From Marinomonas communis (GTDB lineage Bacteria > Pseudomonadota > Gammaproteobacteria > Pseudomonadales > Marinomonadaceae), in the NCBI RefSeq assembly GCF_004363305.1, contig NZ_SNZA01000002.1:496001-560000 (forward strand): DNA of 64,000 nt, in the 5' to 3' direction. The notes beneath the pieces are model-generated. The model saw nothing but the letters and a program-made list of their open reading frames with translations, was not told where the DNA came from and did not search any database. A program made the translations under genes and the position numbers. This document shows positions 8,486 through 17,771 of the stretch, in pieces. Position 1 is the stretch's first letter. Each line of letters opens with the position of its first letter.

Positions 8486-9379
8486 TTAAAGCTCCAAATT
8501 ACGATCTGGTGTGTGATGCACCAAGTCCTTATGGTGTCTTCGGTATTGCGTTGGCGTTATGCCAACGGTTTTACTGAAGCTACGTGAGAAATGCGCGCTA
8601 TCGAAGAAGCCACTTTGTACGGCGATGTCTGCCATCGCCAAATCGGTCTCTGTCAGCAAACTACAGGCCTTTGCAATCCTTAAACGTGCCACGTAATGGC
8701 TGATGCTGACGCCGGTGCTGCGTTTAAAAATCCGCTGTAATTGACTCTCTGACAAGTGAATGTTCTGACATAGTGGGGCAAGTCGTATGGGGGCGGCATA
8801 GTGCTGATGTAACCAAGCCAAAACTCTCGTCATGCGGTGTTTATCATAGTAGGGTTCTGGCAAGCGTTCTGGGTTCAAGATACGGCTGCAAGTTGCTTTC
8901 TGTGTTGCTAAATTCAGCAGAATACTCTGTAAAGAGAGCGCTTTCTCCGCTTGTGAAATGTGGGGTAGGGTAAGAATGATGTCCCGAAGATCTTTGGAAA
9001 TGTCTTGATTAAAAGCTAGGCCACCGGATGCTTGAGAAAGCATGGAAGAGAGGCTGTTGTACTCGGGCATTAGCTTAATCAAACCCTCGATCCATGACAG
9101 AGTGAACCAGCAAACCACTGCCCGGTGGGTATTGCCTTGATTTGTCGTAGACTGTGATTGCCAAGCATGAGGTAAATTTGGCCCAACGAGCACCAAGTCC
9201 CCATCGGTGTATTGCTCAACAGATCCACCCACAAAACGTTTTCCTTCGCTATCTAACGTAAAGGTCAGTTCGTATTCTGGATGGAAATGCCAATTGAATC
9301 CAAACTCTGGCAGTTGCCGATCATAAATAAGACAGGACTGTGAAGTAGGGATGCTAACGGTTTCTAGCCATGGTTTCAT
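8486..9379 (-). CDS. AraC-family transcriptional regulator
   Basis: An N-terminal cupin-like ligand-binding domain (FNWHFHPEYELTFTLDSEG; metal- or sugar-type histidines) and a C-terminal double helix-turn-helix (RLRIAKACSLLTETDLAMAD then GFFDSAHFSRSFSKTVGITP). I choose the ATG at 9379, giving 297 residues; the frame continues to a TTG at 9433 but the added residues do not look like family sequence. It is divergent from the AroE-like gene, which suggests that it regulates that gene. Confidence 0.9.
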   Translation of the reverse strand: MKPWLETVSIPTSQSCLIYDRQLPEFGFNWHFHPEYELTFTLDSEGKRFVGGSVEQYTDGDLVLVGPNLPHAWQSQSTTNQGNTHRAVVCWFTLSWIEGLIKLMPEYNSLSSMLSQASGGLAFNQDISKDLRDIILTLPHISQAEKALSLQSILLNLATQKATCSRILNPERLPEPYYDKHRMTRVLAWLHQHYAAPIRLAPLCQNIHLSESQLQRIFKRSTGVSISHYVARLRIAKACSLLTETDLAMADIAVQSGFFDSAHFSRSFSKTVGITPTQYRRHHKDLVHHTPDRNLEL

Positions 9380-9518
9380 GAATCGTGACCGAGTTAAAAC
9401 TGAGAAGTTATTTTCTATGCGGTAATTGTACAAATCAATGCGTGTTTTATGAATGCACTGCTGTAGCCATCGGTCTACGCTTATCGGAACATTCGTTTTA
9501 AAAAGCTAATAGCATGAG

Positions 9519-10379
9519 ATGCACGTTATGACACATAACTTCTTACTTCCGCTGACCGGCTCCTTTGCACAACCTGCGGCGGAAAACCCTACCGTCGCCA
9601 TGATTGAAGCGGCGTTCGTTCATCATGGTTTAGATTGGCGTTATATCAATACCGAAGTGTCGCCAGACAATCTCGCTGCGGCGGTGGAGGGCGCACGTGC
9701 TATGGGATGGCGCGGTTTTAATTGCTCTATTCCGCATAAAGTCGCAGTGATTGAACATCTGGATGGGCTTGGAGAATCGGCGCAAATTATTGGTGCGGTG
9801 AACACCATCGTGCGTCAGGACGATGGCCGATTGATCGGAGAGAATACCGATGGTAAAGGCTTTGTTCAGGCGTTATCGAAAGTCGTCGACCCATCCAGCA
9901 AACGGGTTGTATTGTTCGGAGCTGGCGGTGCTGCCCGCGCTGTTGCGGTGGAAATGGCCCTTGCTGGTGCAACACACATTACGGTCGTGAATCGTAACCC
10001 TGATCGTGGCAATGGCCTCACGGCATTGCTTAATGGCAAAACCCCAACCCAGGCTGAATATCATGTCTGGGATACCACTTACCAAATTCCAGCGGATACC
10101 GACATCGTGATCCAAGCGACGTCTATCGGGCTGTTCCCCAACATCGATGACACGCCGGACATTGACCATCAATCACTACTGCCAAACATGGTCGTCGCCG
10201 ATGGTATCCATAACCCATCGCAAACCAAATTGCTACAAGCGGCGCAGGCTCAAGGCTGTCAAACCGTCGACGGACTACAAATGCTCGTGGGTCAAGGCGT
10301 GATCGGCCTCAAATATTGGACTGGCATCGACGCCGATCCTAAGGTAATGCGACAAGCACTGCTGGATTTGGGGTTATGA
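9519..10379 (+). CDS. AroE-family shikimate/quinate-type dehydrogenase, atypical
   Basis: NADP-dependent dehydrogenase with the AroE fold. The catalytic Lys74 (NCSIPHK) and Asp111 (ENTDGKG), Asn95 and the C-terminal GLQMLVGQG are all present. The nucleotide-binding loop VVLFGAGGAARA is followed by NRNPDR, the NADP-type motif. The usual substrate-binding HSxSP near the N-terminus is replaced by LTGSFAQPAAENP, so the substrate may not be shikimate. The start could instead be the ATG at 9528. The divergent AraC gene with a cupin sensor suggests an inducible catabolic role rather than the housekeeping aroE. Confidence 0.85.
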   Translation: MHVMTHNFLLPLTGSFAQPAAENPTVAMIEAAFVHHGLDWRYINTEVSPDNLAAAVEGARAMGWRGFNCSIPHKVAVIEHLDGLGESAQIIGAVNTIVRQDDGRLIGENTDGKGFVQALSKVVDPSSKRVVLFGAGGAARAVAVEMALAGATHITVVNRNPDRGNGLTALLNGKTPTQAEYHVWDTTYQIPADTDIVIQATSIGLFPNIDDTPDIDHQSLLPNMVVADGIHNPSQTKLLQAAQAQGCQTVDGLQMLVGQGVIGLKYWTGIDADPKVMRQALLDLGL

Positions 10380-10412
10380 AGATATTGAGGGACATAGAAA
10401 CTGAAATGATTA

Positions 10413-10437
10413 AAGTGGATAGCACAGCTATCCACTT
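10413..10437. terminator. 11-bp hairpin between the aroE-like gene and yicC
   Basis: AAGTGGATAGC and GCTATCCACTT with a 3-nt loop lie in the gap between two converging genes. The flanks are only weakly T-rich (TTAATCATTT on the yicC side). It is a probable bidirectional terminator. Confidence 0.6.
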
Positions 10438-10448
10438 ACCAATCGAAA

Positions 10449-11315
10449 TTACTCGATATTCTGAATCTGCTCTCGCATTTGCTCAATCAATACCTTCAGC
10501 TCAACAGCGCTGTTCGTTGTCTCAACCACAATAGACTTAGAAGAAAGCGTATTGGCTTCGCGGTTTAGCTCTTGCATGAGGAAGTCTAGGCGGCGGCCGA
10601 TTGGCCCTTTTTCTTTAAGCTGGCGGCGGACTTCTTTGGTGTGGGTCGCTAGGCGATCCACTTCTTCAGCCACGTCGGCTTTTTGCGCTAGCATGACGAT
10701 TTCTGCTTCAACGCGCATTGGGTCGAGTTCGACTTTAGCGGCTTCTAGCTTATCCAGTAGGTTTTGTTTTTGTGCGGCGATGATGGTCGGTAGTTTCTCT
10801 TTTACATCGGCAACGATGGCGTCGATGCTGTCTAGGCGCTCTTCGATGATGGCGTTGAGTTGCTCGCCTTCGCGCTGACGTACACTGATCATGTCGTCTA
10901 GGGCTTTGTTGAACAAAGCGATTACGGCCTTTTTCACTTCGTCGGCATCGGCGCTTTCATCGCTTAGAATGCCTGGCCATTGTAGGATTTGCAGTGGTGA
11001 TGGGGTTTTGATGCCATCAAACCAAGTACCCAGTTCTTTCACTGCGTTAGCCAGTGCTTGGGCATTTTCAGCATTGATGTTAAGACCTTTGGCAGCGGTG
11101 TCTTCAGCGTAGAAACGTAGCTGGCATTCCACTTTACCGCGGTTTAGCTTTTTACGTAGGCTGTCACGGAAGCCAAATTCCAATTCACGGAATTGTTCCG
11201 GTAGGCGGAAGTGTGGCTCAAGGTAACGTTGGTTTACTGAGCGGATTTCCCAGCTGATGGTGCCCCAGTCGTATACGGCTTCTTGGCGCGAGAACGCGGT
11301 CATGCTTGCAGTCAT
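10449..11315 (-). CDS. yicC: YicC-family endoribonuclease
   Basis: 288 residues with the conserved N-terminus MTASMTAFSRQEA, the SVNQRYLEPHFRLP motif and the C-terminal DUF1732 segment GRRLDFLMQELNREANTLSS. YicC proteins are Mn-dependent endoribonucleases implicated in sRNA (RyhB) turnover. It is divergent from rph, a widely conserved arrangement in gammaproteobacteria (yicC-rph-pyrE), although pyrE is absent here. It is a full-length, ordinary core gene. Confidence 0.95.
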   Translation of the reverse strand: MTASMTAFSRQEAVYDWGTISWEIRSVNQRYLEPHFRLPEQFRELEFGFRDSLRKKLNRGKVECQLRFYAEDTAAKGLNINAENAQALANAVKELGTWFDGIKTPSPLQILQWPGILSDESADADEVKKAVIALFNKALDDMISVRQREGEQLNAIIEERLDSIDAIVADVKEKLPTIIAAQKQNLLDKLEAAKVELDPMRVEAEIVMLAQKADVAEEVDRLATHTKEVRRQLKEKGPIGRRLDFLMQELNREANTLSSKSIVVETTNSAVELKVLIEQMREQIQNIE

Positions 11316-11448
11316 GTTGATTCCTAACAGCGAAATAAAAGATGCGGTTAGTGTAACCTAAGACTGACTTTCCCGTCAGGATGGGCAGTCATTTTTGCCA
11401 AGGTTCGTTATAATCCCCACTTTAGAAACGAATAACAGTGAGACTTTT

Positions 11449-12171
11449 ATGCGTCCAAGCGGTAGAGCAGCAGATCAATTACGTCCAATGAAGTTTACGC
11501 GTAACTTTACAAAGCACGCGGAAGGTTCCGTATTAGTGGAATGCGGTGATACCAAGGTCATTTGTACGGCAACGGTTGTGCAAGGCGTACCACGTTTCTT
11601 GAAAGGCAAAGGCCAAGGCTGGATCACAGCAGAATACGGCATGTTGCCACGCTCGACCCATAGCCGCATGGACCGTGAAGCGGCGCGCGGCAAACAAGGT
11701 GGCCGTACGGTTGAGATTCAACGTTTGATCGGTCGTTCTTTGCGTGCCGCTTTGGATCTGAAAAAGCTGGGCGAATACACCATCACGATTGACTGTGATG
11801 TGATTCAAGCCGACGGTGGTACCCGTACTGCATCGATCTCAGGCGGTTTCGTTGCTCTAGCGGATGCGGTGAAAACACTGGTAGAAAGCAAAAAGGTCAA
11901 AGAGAACCCAATTGTATCGCAGATCGCAGCGATCTCTGTGGGCGTTTACCAAGGTACGCCAGTATTGGATTTGGATTACCCAGAAGATTCTAGCGCGGAA
12001 ACGGATATGAACGTGATCATGAACGATAAAGGCGGCTTTATCGAGATCCAAGGCACAGCAGAAGGCGAAGCATTCAGCGATGAGCATATGATGGGGATGC
12101 TGTCTGTGGCGCGTAAAGGCATCAGCGAAATCATGGAAATGCAGCGTGAAGCCCTGTTCCAAGAAGCTTAA
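11449..12171 (+). CDS. rph: Ribonuclease PH
   Basis: Phosphorolytic 3'-5' exoribonuclease that trims tRNA 3' ends. The 240-residue product begins [13 protein letters not shown], the invariant start of the family, so the upstream in-frame extension to 11395 is rejected. Other motifs are [17 protein letters not shown] and [17 protein letters not shown] (the phosphate/metal site). A TATAAT-like element lies at 11409-11414 in the yicC-rph spacer. It is followed by a strong terminator. Confidence 0.97.
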   Translation: MRPSGRAADQLRPMKFTRNFTKHAEGSVLVECGDTKVICTATVVQGVPRFLKGKGQGWITAEYGMLPRSTHSRMDREAARGKQGGRTVEIQRLIGRSLRAALDLKKLGEYTITIDCDVIQADGGTRTASISGGFVALADAVKTLVESKKVKENPIVSQIAAISVGVYQGTPVLDLDYPEDSSAETDMNVIMNDKGGFIEIQGTAEGEAFSDEHMMGMLSVARKGISEIMEMQREALFQEA

Positions 12172-12192
12172 TCTATCGCTAGATAGGTAATC

Positions 12193-12221
12193 AAAGGGAG
12201 TGATATTCGCTCCCTTTTTTT
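12193..12221 (+). terminator. Rho-independent terminator after rph
   Basis: AAAGGGAG and CTCCCTTT enclose a 9-nt loop and run directly into seven T. Confidence 0.92.
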
Positions 12222-12334
12222 GTGCCTGTGAAATGCGCTCATGAACCGAATTGTTATTTGAATTGCGTTAACTTGTACGTTTTTTGATCGCTTGATTATG
12301 CCATGCTTAATCCTTAAAAAAACGGAGGCACGCA

Positions 12335-12835
12335 ATGAACAATAAGAAAAAACTCGCGCTGATCGTTGGGCTGGGGTTCTCTCTGCCTGTGTTATCAGAC
12401 TCTGGTTTAACAGGAAACTGGCAAATCGCTAATATGGACCAAGCGTCCAAAGACACAGCGGTTGCTATTGAAGGTGTCGTGAAAGAGATGAACTTCTTTG
12501 TTCGCGGTATTGCTCGTTCTCGATTAGAAGAAGAGGCGCAAGTGTGTCCAGAATGGCGCATTAAACGTATCGAGCAGTCTTTCTCTTGGCAATGTGAAGA
12601 CGGGGCAATGTGGACAGTAAATACCCAAGGTGACACTGCGTTAAAAGGCGACGACGGAAGGGATATTCGGGCGACGTTCACCCAGCTAGGGGACAGCGTT
12701 TCAGTGACGTTACGCTCTGAACGAGGTGTACGTACTCACCAGTGGCAGCGACAAGCAGACGGGGTGATGTATCGCTCTATTTTAGAGTCTGAGAAGCTAC
12801 CTAAGCCCCTCGAATGGTCGCTTCAATATCGATAA
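12335..12835 (+). CDS. Small secreted protein of unknown function
   Basis: 166 residues with a short N-terminal signal peptide (MNNKKKLALIVGLGFSLPVLS) and a small mature domain that begins with the lipocalin-like phrase GLTGNW. Two cysteines (in QVCPEWR and WQCEDG) could form a disulfide in the periplasm. A strong ribosome-binding site, GGAGG at 12324-12328, supports the start. It is a single-gene unit flanked by terminators. I do not recognise a family; the lipocalin-like hint is weak. Confidence 0.8.
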   Translation: MNNKKKLALIVGLGFSLPVLSDSGLTGNWQIANMDQASKDTAVAIEGVVKEMNFFVRGIARSRLEEEAQVCPEWRIKRIEQSFSWQCEDGAMWTVNTQGDTALKGDDGRDIRATFTQLGDSVSVTLRSERGVRTHQWQRQADGVMYRSILESEKLPKPLEWSLQYR

Positions 12836-12855
12836 TTACTTCACCATCACACATT

Positions 12856-12883
12856 AAAAAAGCGAGCCTAAGCTCGCTTTTTT
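12856..12883. terminator. Bidirectional terminator
   Basis: A six-A run, the stem AGCGAGC / GCTCGCT with loop CTAA, and a six-T run. It serves both the secreted-protein gene and the converging 5'-nucleotidase gene. Confidence 0.93.
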
Positions 12884-12903
12884 GTGCCTAGAGCTTGGTG
12901 TGT

Positions 12904-14517
12904 TTAACGAATCACCGCACCCGTTGGTTTGTAGTTATTGATCATGATTGGCGAGTAATCTTTGATGTACTCAACCAATACGTCAGCATCTACGTAACCT
13001 GAGTTCACGTAGTTTTTGTGATCAGTGACTTTCGGGTAACCGTCGCCACCGGTTGCTGTAAAGCTGTTCATGGCAATACGGTATGTTTTGCCTGCTTCCA
13101 ATGCTTTACCACCGACTTTGATATTGGTCGCTTTACCGTCCATTAATACCAAAGACACGCCTTGGAATTGAGCAAAGGCACCAGAGCCCGCTTCTTTAGC
13201 GGCTGCCGCAGACAGGTAATCAGTCAGCTCGTCTGCCGTTAGATCAACGTAAGCTAGAGCGTTACCAAATGGTTGAACCTGTAATACAGATTTGTAAGTG
13301 ATGTCGCCTGCTGGAATATCGTCACGGATACCACCAGAGTTCATGACCGCGACGTCTGCGTTCACTTTCTTCATCATGGCCGCCGCGATAAGGTTACCAA
13401 GGTTGGTTTCTTGTGAACGGACAATGCCACGTTCGCCGACCAACTTACCGTCGGTGAAGCCAATTTTGACACCCAGTTTTTCTTGGCCGATGTCTTGGTA
13501 AGGCTGCAACATAGACAGCATGGTTGGGTCTTGGGCGATTTCTTTATCGATGAAAACACGCTCACTGGAGCCGTCGGCTTTTTTCACTTTTTTCTTCAGG
13601 TTGACTGGGATCAGTTCGTAGTCCGACGCGACGATCATGCCATCTTTAATGGTCATATCGAGGCGGCCTACGTATTTACCCCATTCGTGGGCTTGAAGAA
13701 TCAAAGTGCCGCTCTGTACGTCAGGCTCAAACAGCGGGTTTTGCGAGTGACCACCCACGATCACATCAATACCAGGAACGGTGCGTGCTAATGTCACATC
13801 ACCTGGGGCATTACCACCATGGTTGCCGTTATCGTAGTGGCCCATATGGGTGACCGCGACGATCAGGTCCGCTTTCTTTTCCAGTACTGGAATCAGGTCT
13901 TGCGCCACTTCGATCGGTGACTTTATGGTCAGGCCGTCTAGGTACTCAGGGTTACCGATCTTAGCCGTATCGTCGGTAGTGAAGCCGACAACGGCTACAC
14001 GTAGGTCATCAACAGTGAAGATCTTGTAAGCATCAAATAACGGCTTGCCCGTCTTATTGTCGATGATGTTAGCAGATAAGAATGGGAAGCCTGCCCATTC
14101 ACGCTGTTGCTTCAATACGGTCAGAGGGTTATCAAACTCATGGTTACCTAGAGCCATGGCATCGTACTGCAGCATGTTCATGCCTTTAAAATCTGGCTCG
14201 GCATCTTGTAAATCGGATTCAGGCACACCGGTGTTGATATCACCACCTGACAATAGCAGGGTATTGCCGTCTTCTAACATAACCTCTTCACGAATGTTGT
14301 CGATCAAGGTTTTACGAGCCGCCATACCGTACTCGCCATTACTGTTTTGCCAGAAACGACCGTGGTGGTCATTGGTGTGTAGGATGGTTAGGTGATATTC
14401 CTTGCCTTCTTGCCACATTGGGCTGGAAGTCATTTCGCTGTTCATGGTTGAACAGCCAGCCAAAGCGATCACAACACCTGATAAGGCGAGTGGCGCAATC
14501 AATCGATGTGCGTTCAT
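12904..14517 (-). CDS. 5'-nucleotidase/UshA-like lipoprotein
   Basis: Extracytoplasmic metallophosphatase that dephosphorylates nucleotides and related phosphoesters, allowing use of external nucleotides. A lipoprotein signal with lipobox LAGC ends near residue 22. The metallophosphatase domain carries HTNDHHGRF, GGDINTG, GNHEFD and GGHSQN. The C-terminal 5'-nucleotidase domain carries NSGGIRDDIP and TATGGDGYP. It is 537 residues and full length, resembling the Vibrio NutA / UshA group. It stands alone between terminators. Confidence 0.94.
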   Translation of the reverse strand: MNAHRLIAPLALSGVVIALAGCSTMNSEMTSSPMWQEGKEYHLTILHTNDHHGRFWQNSNGEYGMAARKTLIDNIREEVMLEDGNTLLLSGGDINTGVPESDLQDAEPDFKGMNMLQYDAMALGNHEFDNPLTVLKQQREWAGFPFLSANIIDNKTGKPLFDAYKIFTVDDLRVAVVGFTTDDTAKIGNPEYLDGLTIKSPIEVAQDLIPVLEKKADLIVAVTHMGHYDNGNHGGNAPGDVTLARTVPGIDVIVGGHSQNPLFEPDVQSGTLILQAHEWGKYVGRLDMTIKDGMIVASDYELIPVNLKKKVKKADGSSERVFIDKEIAQDPTMLSMLQPYQDIGQEKLGVKIGFTDGKLVGERGIVRSQETNLGNLIAAAMMKKVNADVAVMNSGGIRDDIPAGDITYKSVLQVQPFGNALAYVDLTADELTDYLSAAAAKEAGSGAFAQFQGVSLVLMDGKATNIKVGGKALEAGKTYRIAMNSFTATGGDGYPKVTDHKNYVNSGYVDADVLVEYIKDYSPIMINNYKPTGAVIR

Positions 14518-14656
14518 TCTTTTGTCCTTTGCGTGAGTTTGTATTATTCAAGATTCCAACATGAGACGGGCGCTCACTTGTAAAACAATGTAACCCAACA
14601 AGATGACAACTGCGAGACTAAACCTGACCTTATGTACAAAAATGTCTTAAGCAGGC

Positions 14657-14680
14657 AAAAAAAAGCCGGCTTGCGCCGGC
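14657..14680 (-). terminator. Terminator of the glucose ABC operon
   Basis: On the minus strand GCCGGC, loop GCAA, GCCGGC, then eight T. It lies 32 bp past the ATPase stop codon. Confidence 0.92.
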
Positions 14681-14711
14681 GAAAAGTTCTGTGAGTCTTA
14701 CCTACAAAACG

Positions 14712-15821
14712 TTAGTTATCAATACGTTGACCGTTGTCTTTGTCGAAGGCAACGGCTTTTGATGTATCAAACATCATAGCAATCGCTTCCCCTGCACGAG
14801 CTGGGTAAGCAGGGTTACAACGACAGTTCACTTCCGCGCTTTGAATGCGTGTCAGTACCATTGTGTCGGCACCCATTGGCTCTGTTACTTCCACATCAAT
14901 GTCTGCTGTGACGACGAACTCTTTGCCTTCTTTGTGTGGCTGTGGCTCGGTGATCATCTCTGGACGAAGGCCTAGTAGGATTTCTTTGCCAACGTGTGCT
15001 TTTAGGCTGTCTGGTTTCGGGAAAGGAACAACGGTTGGTGTTGCCGCTTGTAGCTCCAGTGCGTATGAACCGTTTTGCTCAACCACTTTTGCTGGGATGA
15101 AGTTCATCGCTGGTGAACCCATGAAACCTGCCACGAACAAGTTGGTTGGGTTGTCGTAGATTTCTTGTGGTGTACCCAGTTGCTGTACTTCGCCGTCTTT
15201 CATAACCGCGATGCGATCCGCAAGGGTCATCGCTTCGATCTGATCGTGGGTAACGTAGACGATCGTGGTACCAAGCTTCTGGTGTAGCTTCTTGATTTCA
15301 GTACGCATTTCCACACGAAGTTTCGCGTCTAGGTTCGATAGCGGTTCGTCGAATAGGTACATCTTAGGACGACGCGCTAGGGCACGGCCCATGGCCACAC
15401 GCTGACGCTGACCGCCTGATAGCTGCGCTGGTTTACGCTTCAACAGGTGGCCGATTTGTAGCATCTCTGCAACGCGTTCCACTTCCGCTTCACGCTCTTC
15501 TTTTGGCACTTTACGCATTTCCAAACCGAATGAGATGTTCTCAGCAACGGTCATGTTTGGGTATAGGGCGTAAGACTGGAACACCATCGCGATGTCACGG
15601 TCTTTTGGACTTGCGTAAGTAACGTCGTTATCACCGATTAGGATACGACCTTCAGATACGTCTTCTAGGCCGGCAATCGAGTTCATCAGAGTCGATTTAC
15701 CACAACCAGAAGGGCCGACCAAAATTAGGAATTCACCTGCTTCAATCGAGATGTTAATGCCTTTTAGGATTTCCGTTTGGCCGTAGCGTTTTTTTACATT
15801 ATCAATCGTTAAACTTGCCAT
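14712..15821 (-). CDS. Sugar ABC transporter ATPase (MalK/GtsD-like)
   Basis: The ATP-hydrolysing subunit of a CUT1-type sugar importer. It has Walker A GPSGCGKST, signature LSGGQRQRVAMGRAL, Walker B MYLFDEPLSNLD and the switch His in VTHDQIEAMTLADRIAVM; a C-terminal TOBE/OB region (about residues 240-369) is of the MalK kind. The start at 15821 has GGAGA upstream and matches family N-termini; an upstream extension to 15875 is rejected. It is the last gene of gtsABC-ATPase. It may also energise related permeases, but the alpha-glucoside operon has its own ATPase. Confidence 0.95.
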   Translation of the reverse strand: MASLTIDNVKKRYGQTEILKGINISIEAGEFLILVGPSGCGKSTLMNSIAGLEDVSEGRILIGDNDVTYASPKDRDIAMVFQSYALYPNMTVAENISFGLEMRKVPKEEREAEVERVAEMLQIGHLLKRKPAQLSGGQRQRVAMGRALARRPKMYLFDEPLSNLDAKLRVEMRTEIKKLHQKLGTTIVYVTHDQIEAMTLADRIAVMKDGEVQQLGTPQEIYDNPTNLFVAGFMGSPAMNFIPAKVVEQNGSYALELQAATPTVVPFPKPDSLKAHVGKEILLGLRPEMITEPQPHKEGKEFVVTADIDVEVTEPMGADTMVLTRIQSAEVNCRCNPAYPARAGEAIAMMFDTSKAVAFDKDNGQRIDN

Positions 15822-15897
15822 GATTTTTTCTCCAAATTCTTTCACTGGCCGGCGGATGTTGTCGCCGGCCGTCAACCTTTAAATTGAACCTTAAGAC

Positions 15898-16779
15898 TTA
15901 GCCTTTCACTGCGCCCGCTGTTAGACCGCGAACGAAGTATTTACCCGCTAAGATGTAAACCACCAATGTCGGTAGGGCGGCGATGATGGCAGCAGCCATG
16001 TCGACGTTGTATTCCTTACCGCCGAAGCTGGTGTTTACAAGGTTGTTAAGAGCTACCGTCACAGGTTGTGTGTCGAAGCCAGAGAACGCCACGCCAAATA
16101 GGAAGTCGTTCCAGATTTGCGTGAACTGCCAAATAACCGTTACGACGATGATTGGCGTCGATACCGGCAAGATAATACGGTAGAAGATAGTGAAGAAGCC
16201 GGCACCGTCTAGACGTGCTGCTTTCACAAGTTCTACTGGAATAGACTGGTAGAAGTTACGGAAGAACAATGTGGTAAATGCCACACCGTACACCACGTGT
16301 ACCATGACCAAGCCTGTTGTCGTGTTCGCAATGCCCAACCAACCCAGAGTACGCGCCATTGGTAATAGGATTACTTGGAATGGGATGAAACAGCCCACTA
16401 GCAATGCTGCGAAGAACACGTCGCTGCCTTTGAATTTCCAGTGTGAAATCACGTAGCCGTTTAAAGCACCCAGCAATGTAGAGATGGCAACGGCAGGGAT
16501 AACGATCTGGAACGAGTTAAAGAAGTACGGCGCCATACCTTCACACTGGCTACCAGTACACGCACCACTCCATGCCTTAGACCAAGCATCAAAGTTCAGC
16601 GAGCTTGGCAGCGACAGCAACGTGCCAGAGCGGATTTCTTCTACGTCTTTAAGAGACGTTAACAGCATGACTAAGAAAGGCGCTAGGTAAACAGCTGCCA
16701 TGCCAAAAAGGCAGACATATAGCGCGATACGAAGCACTTTATCTAACGTAGAGGTTTGGCGTTTTGCTACATTACTCAT
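15898..16779 (-). CDS. Sugar ABC transporter permease (GtsC/MalG-like)
   Basis: Inner-membrane permease with six predicted membrane segments. The cytoplasmic EAA-type loop LVKAARLDGAGFFTIFYRII docks the ATPase, and the C-terminus ends FVRGLTAGAVKG as in MalG/UgpE. I prefer the ATG at 16779, preceded by AGGTGAG, to the GTG at 16788; it overlaps the stop of the preceding permease by 8 nt, indicating translational coupling. Confidence 0.94.
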   Translation of the reverse strand: MSNVAKRQTSTLDKVLRIALYVCLFGMAAVYLAPFLVMLLTSLKDVEEIRSGTLLSLPSSLNFDAWSKAWSGACTGSQCEGMAPYFFNSFQIVIPAVAISTLLGALNGYVISHWKFKGSDVFFAALLVGCFIPFQVILLPMARTLGWLGIANTTTGLVMVHVVYGVAFTTLFFRNFYQSIPVELVKAARLDGAGFFTIFYRIILPVSTPIIVVTVIWQFTQIWNDFLFGVAFSGFDTQPVTVALNNLVNTSFGGKEYNVDMAAAIIAALPTLVVYILAGKYFVRGLTAGAVKG

Positions 16780-17701
16780 GGCGCTCACCTCGTAATTCTG
16801 AGTACAAGTAAGGAATTAGGATGGCCAATACACAGCCCAACATTACCATCGCAGACGCGGCACCTAAGCCGATTTGGCTACGTGTGAAGGCGTGTGCGTA
16901 CATGAAGTTTGCTGGTAGGTCTGATGAATAACCTGGACCACCATTGGTCAACGCGGCTACCAAGTCGAATGACTTGATCGCGATGTGCGACAGGATAACC
17001 AAGGCACTGAAGAATACCGGTTTTAGTGATGGCAAAATGATACGACGGTAGGTCGTAATGGTGCTTGCGCCATCTAGTTGTGCTGCTTTAATCATTTCAC
17101 TGTCGACGCCACGAAGGCCCGCTAGGAACAGAGCCATGACGAAGCCAGATGCTTGCCATACTGCTGCGATGACCAAACAGTACACCACCATGTCAGGGTC
17201 AGATAACCAATTGAAACGGAAATCTTCAAAGCCCAACTCGATCATCATTTTTTCGATACCGTTGGTTGGGTTTAATAGCCACTTCCAAGCGGTACCCGTT
17301 ACGATGAATGAGATCGCCATTGGGTAAAGGTAAATCGTACGGATCGCCCCTTCTGCGCGGATTTTCTGGTCCAAGAAAATGGCCAGCATGACACCAAGAA
17401 ATAGACAGATCAGAATGAATAGGCCGCCAAAGATACCCAGGTTTGATAGGGCTACCATCCAGCGATCATTCATGAACAAACGCTCGTATTGATCAAAGCC
17501 GACGAACTTATACGTTGGCAGCATACGAGAGTTGGTGAAAGAGAGTACGGCGGTCCATATCATGTAGCCGTAAATACACACGATGGCAGCAATAACCGTC
17601 GGTGCCATAACAATTTTGGGCATCCAATCAGCCAAACTTAGGCGTGCAGGACGACCAGCTGGAGTCGCTCCAGACCCAGCGTTGGCGGCATTTTTATTCA
17701 T
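16772..17701 (-). CDS. Sugar ABC transporter permease (GtsB/MalF-like)
   Basis: 309-residue permease with six membrane segments and the EAA loop MIKAAQLDGASTITTYRRII. It pairs with the MalG-like subunit immediately downstream. It is separated from the binding-protein gene by a 70-bp spacer that contains a hairpin, which probably lowers its expression relative to the binding protein. Confidence 0.94.
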   Translation of the reverse strand: MNKNAANAGSGATPAGRPARLSLADWMPKIVMAPTVIAAIVCIYGYMIWTAVLSFTNSRMLPTYKFVGFDQYERLFMNDRWMVALSNLGIFGGLFILICLFLGVMLAIFLDQKIRAEGAIRTIYLYPMAISFIVTGTAWKWLLNPTNGIEKMMIELGFEDFRFNWLSDPDMVVYCLVIAAVWQASGFVMALFLAGLRGVDSEMIKAAQLDGASTITTYRRIILPSLKPVFFSALVILSHIAIKSFDLVAALTNGGPGYSSDLPANFMYAHAFTRSQIGLGAASAMVMLGCVLAILIPYLYSELRGERHE

Positions 17702-17731
17702 AATGGGTGCTTCTACTTAAGGGAGAGAAGA

Positions 17732-17755
17732 GAGGCTAACCTATTGGCTAGCCTC
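17732..17755. other. Hairpin between binding-protein and permease genes
   Basis: Ten-pair stem (GAGGCTAACC / GGCTAGCCTC on the plus strand, one G-U pair in RNA) with loop TATT. On the operon's own strand no T-run follows. It probably stabilises the upstream mRNA or partly terminates, giving excess binding protein. Confidence 0.65.
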
Positions 17756-17771
17756 GTTTTTTTAACACAAA

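Noticed and set aside
11409-11414. TATAAT before rph as a full sigma-70 promoter
   Set aside because: The hexamer is perfect but no acceptable -35 lies 16-18 nt upstream; noted only as a possible -10.
14045-14395. Open frame antisense to the 5'-nucleotidase
   Set aside because: No recognisable domain or start signals; the sense strand has complete family motifs.
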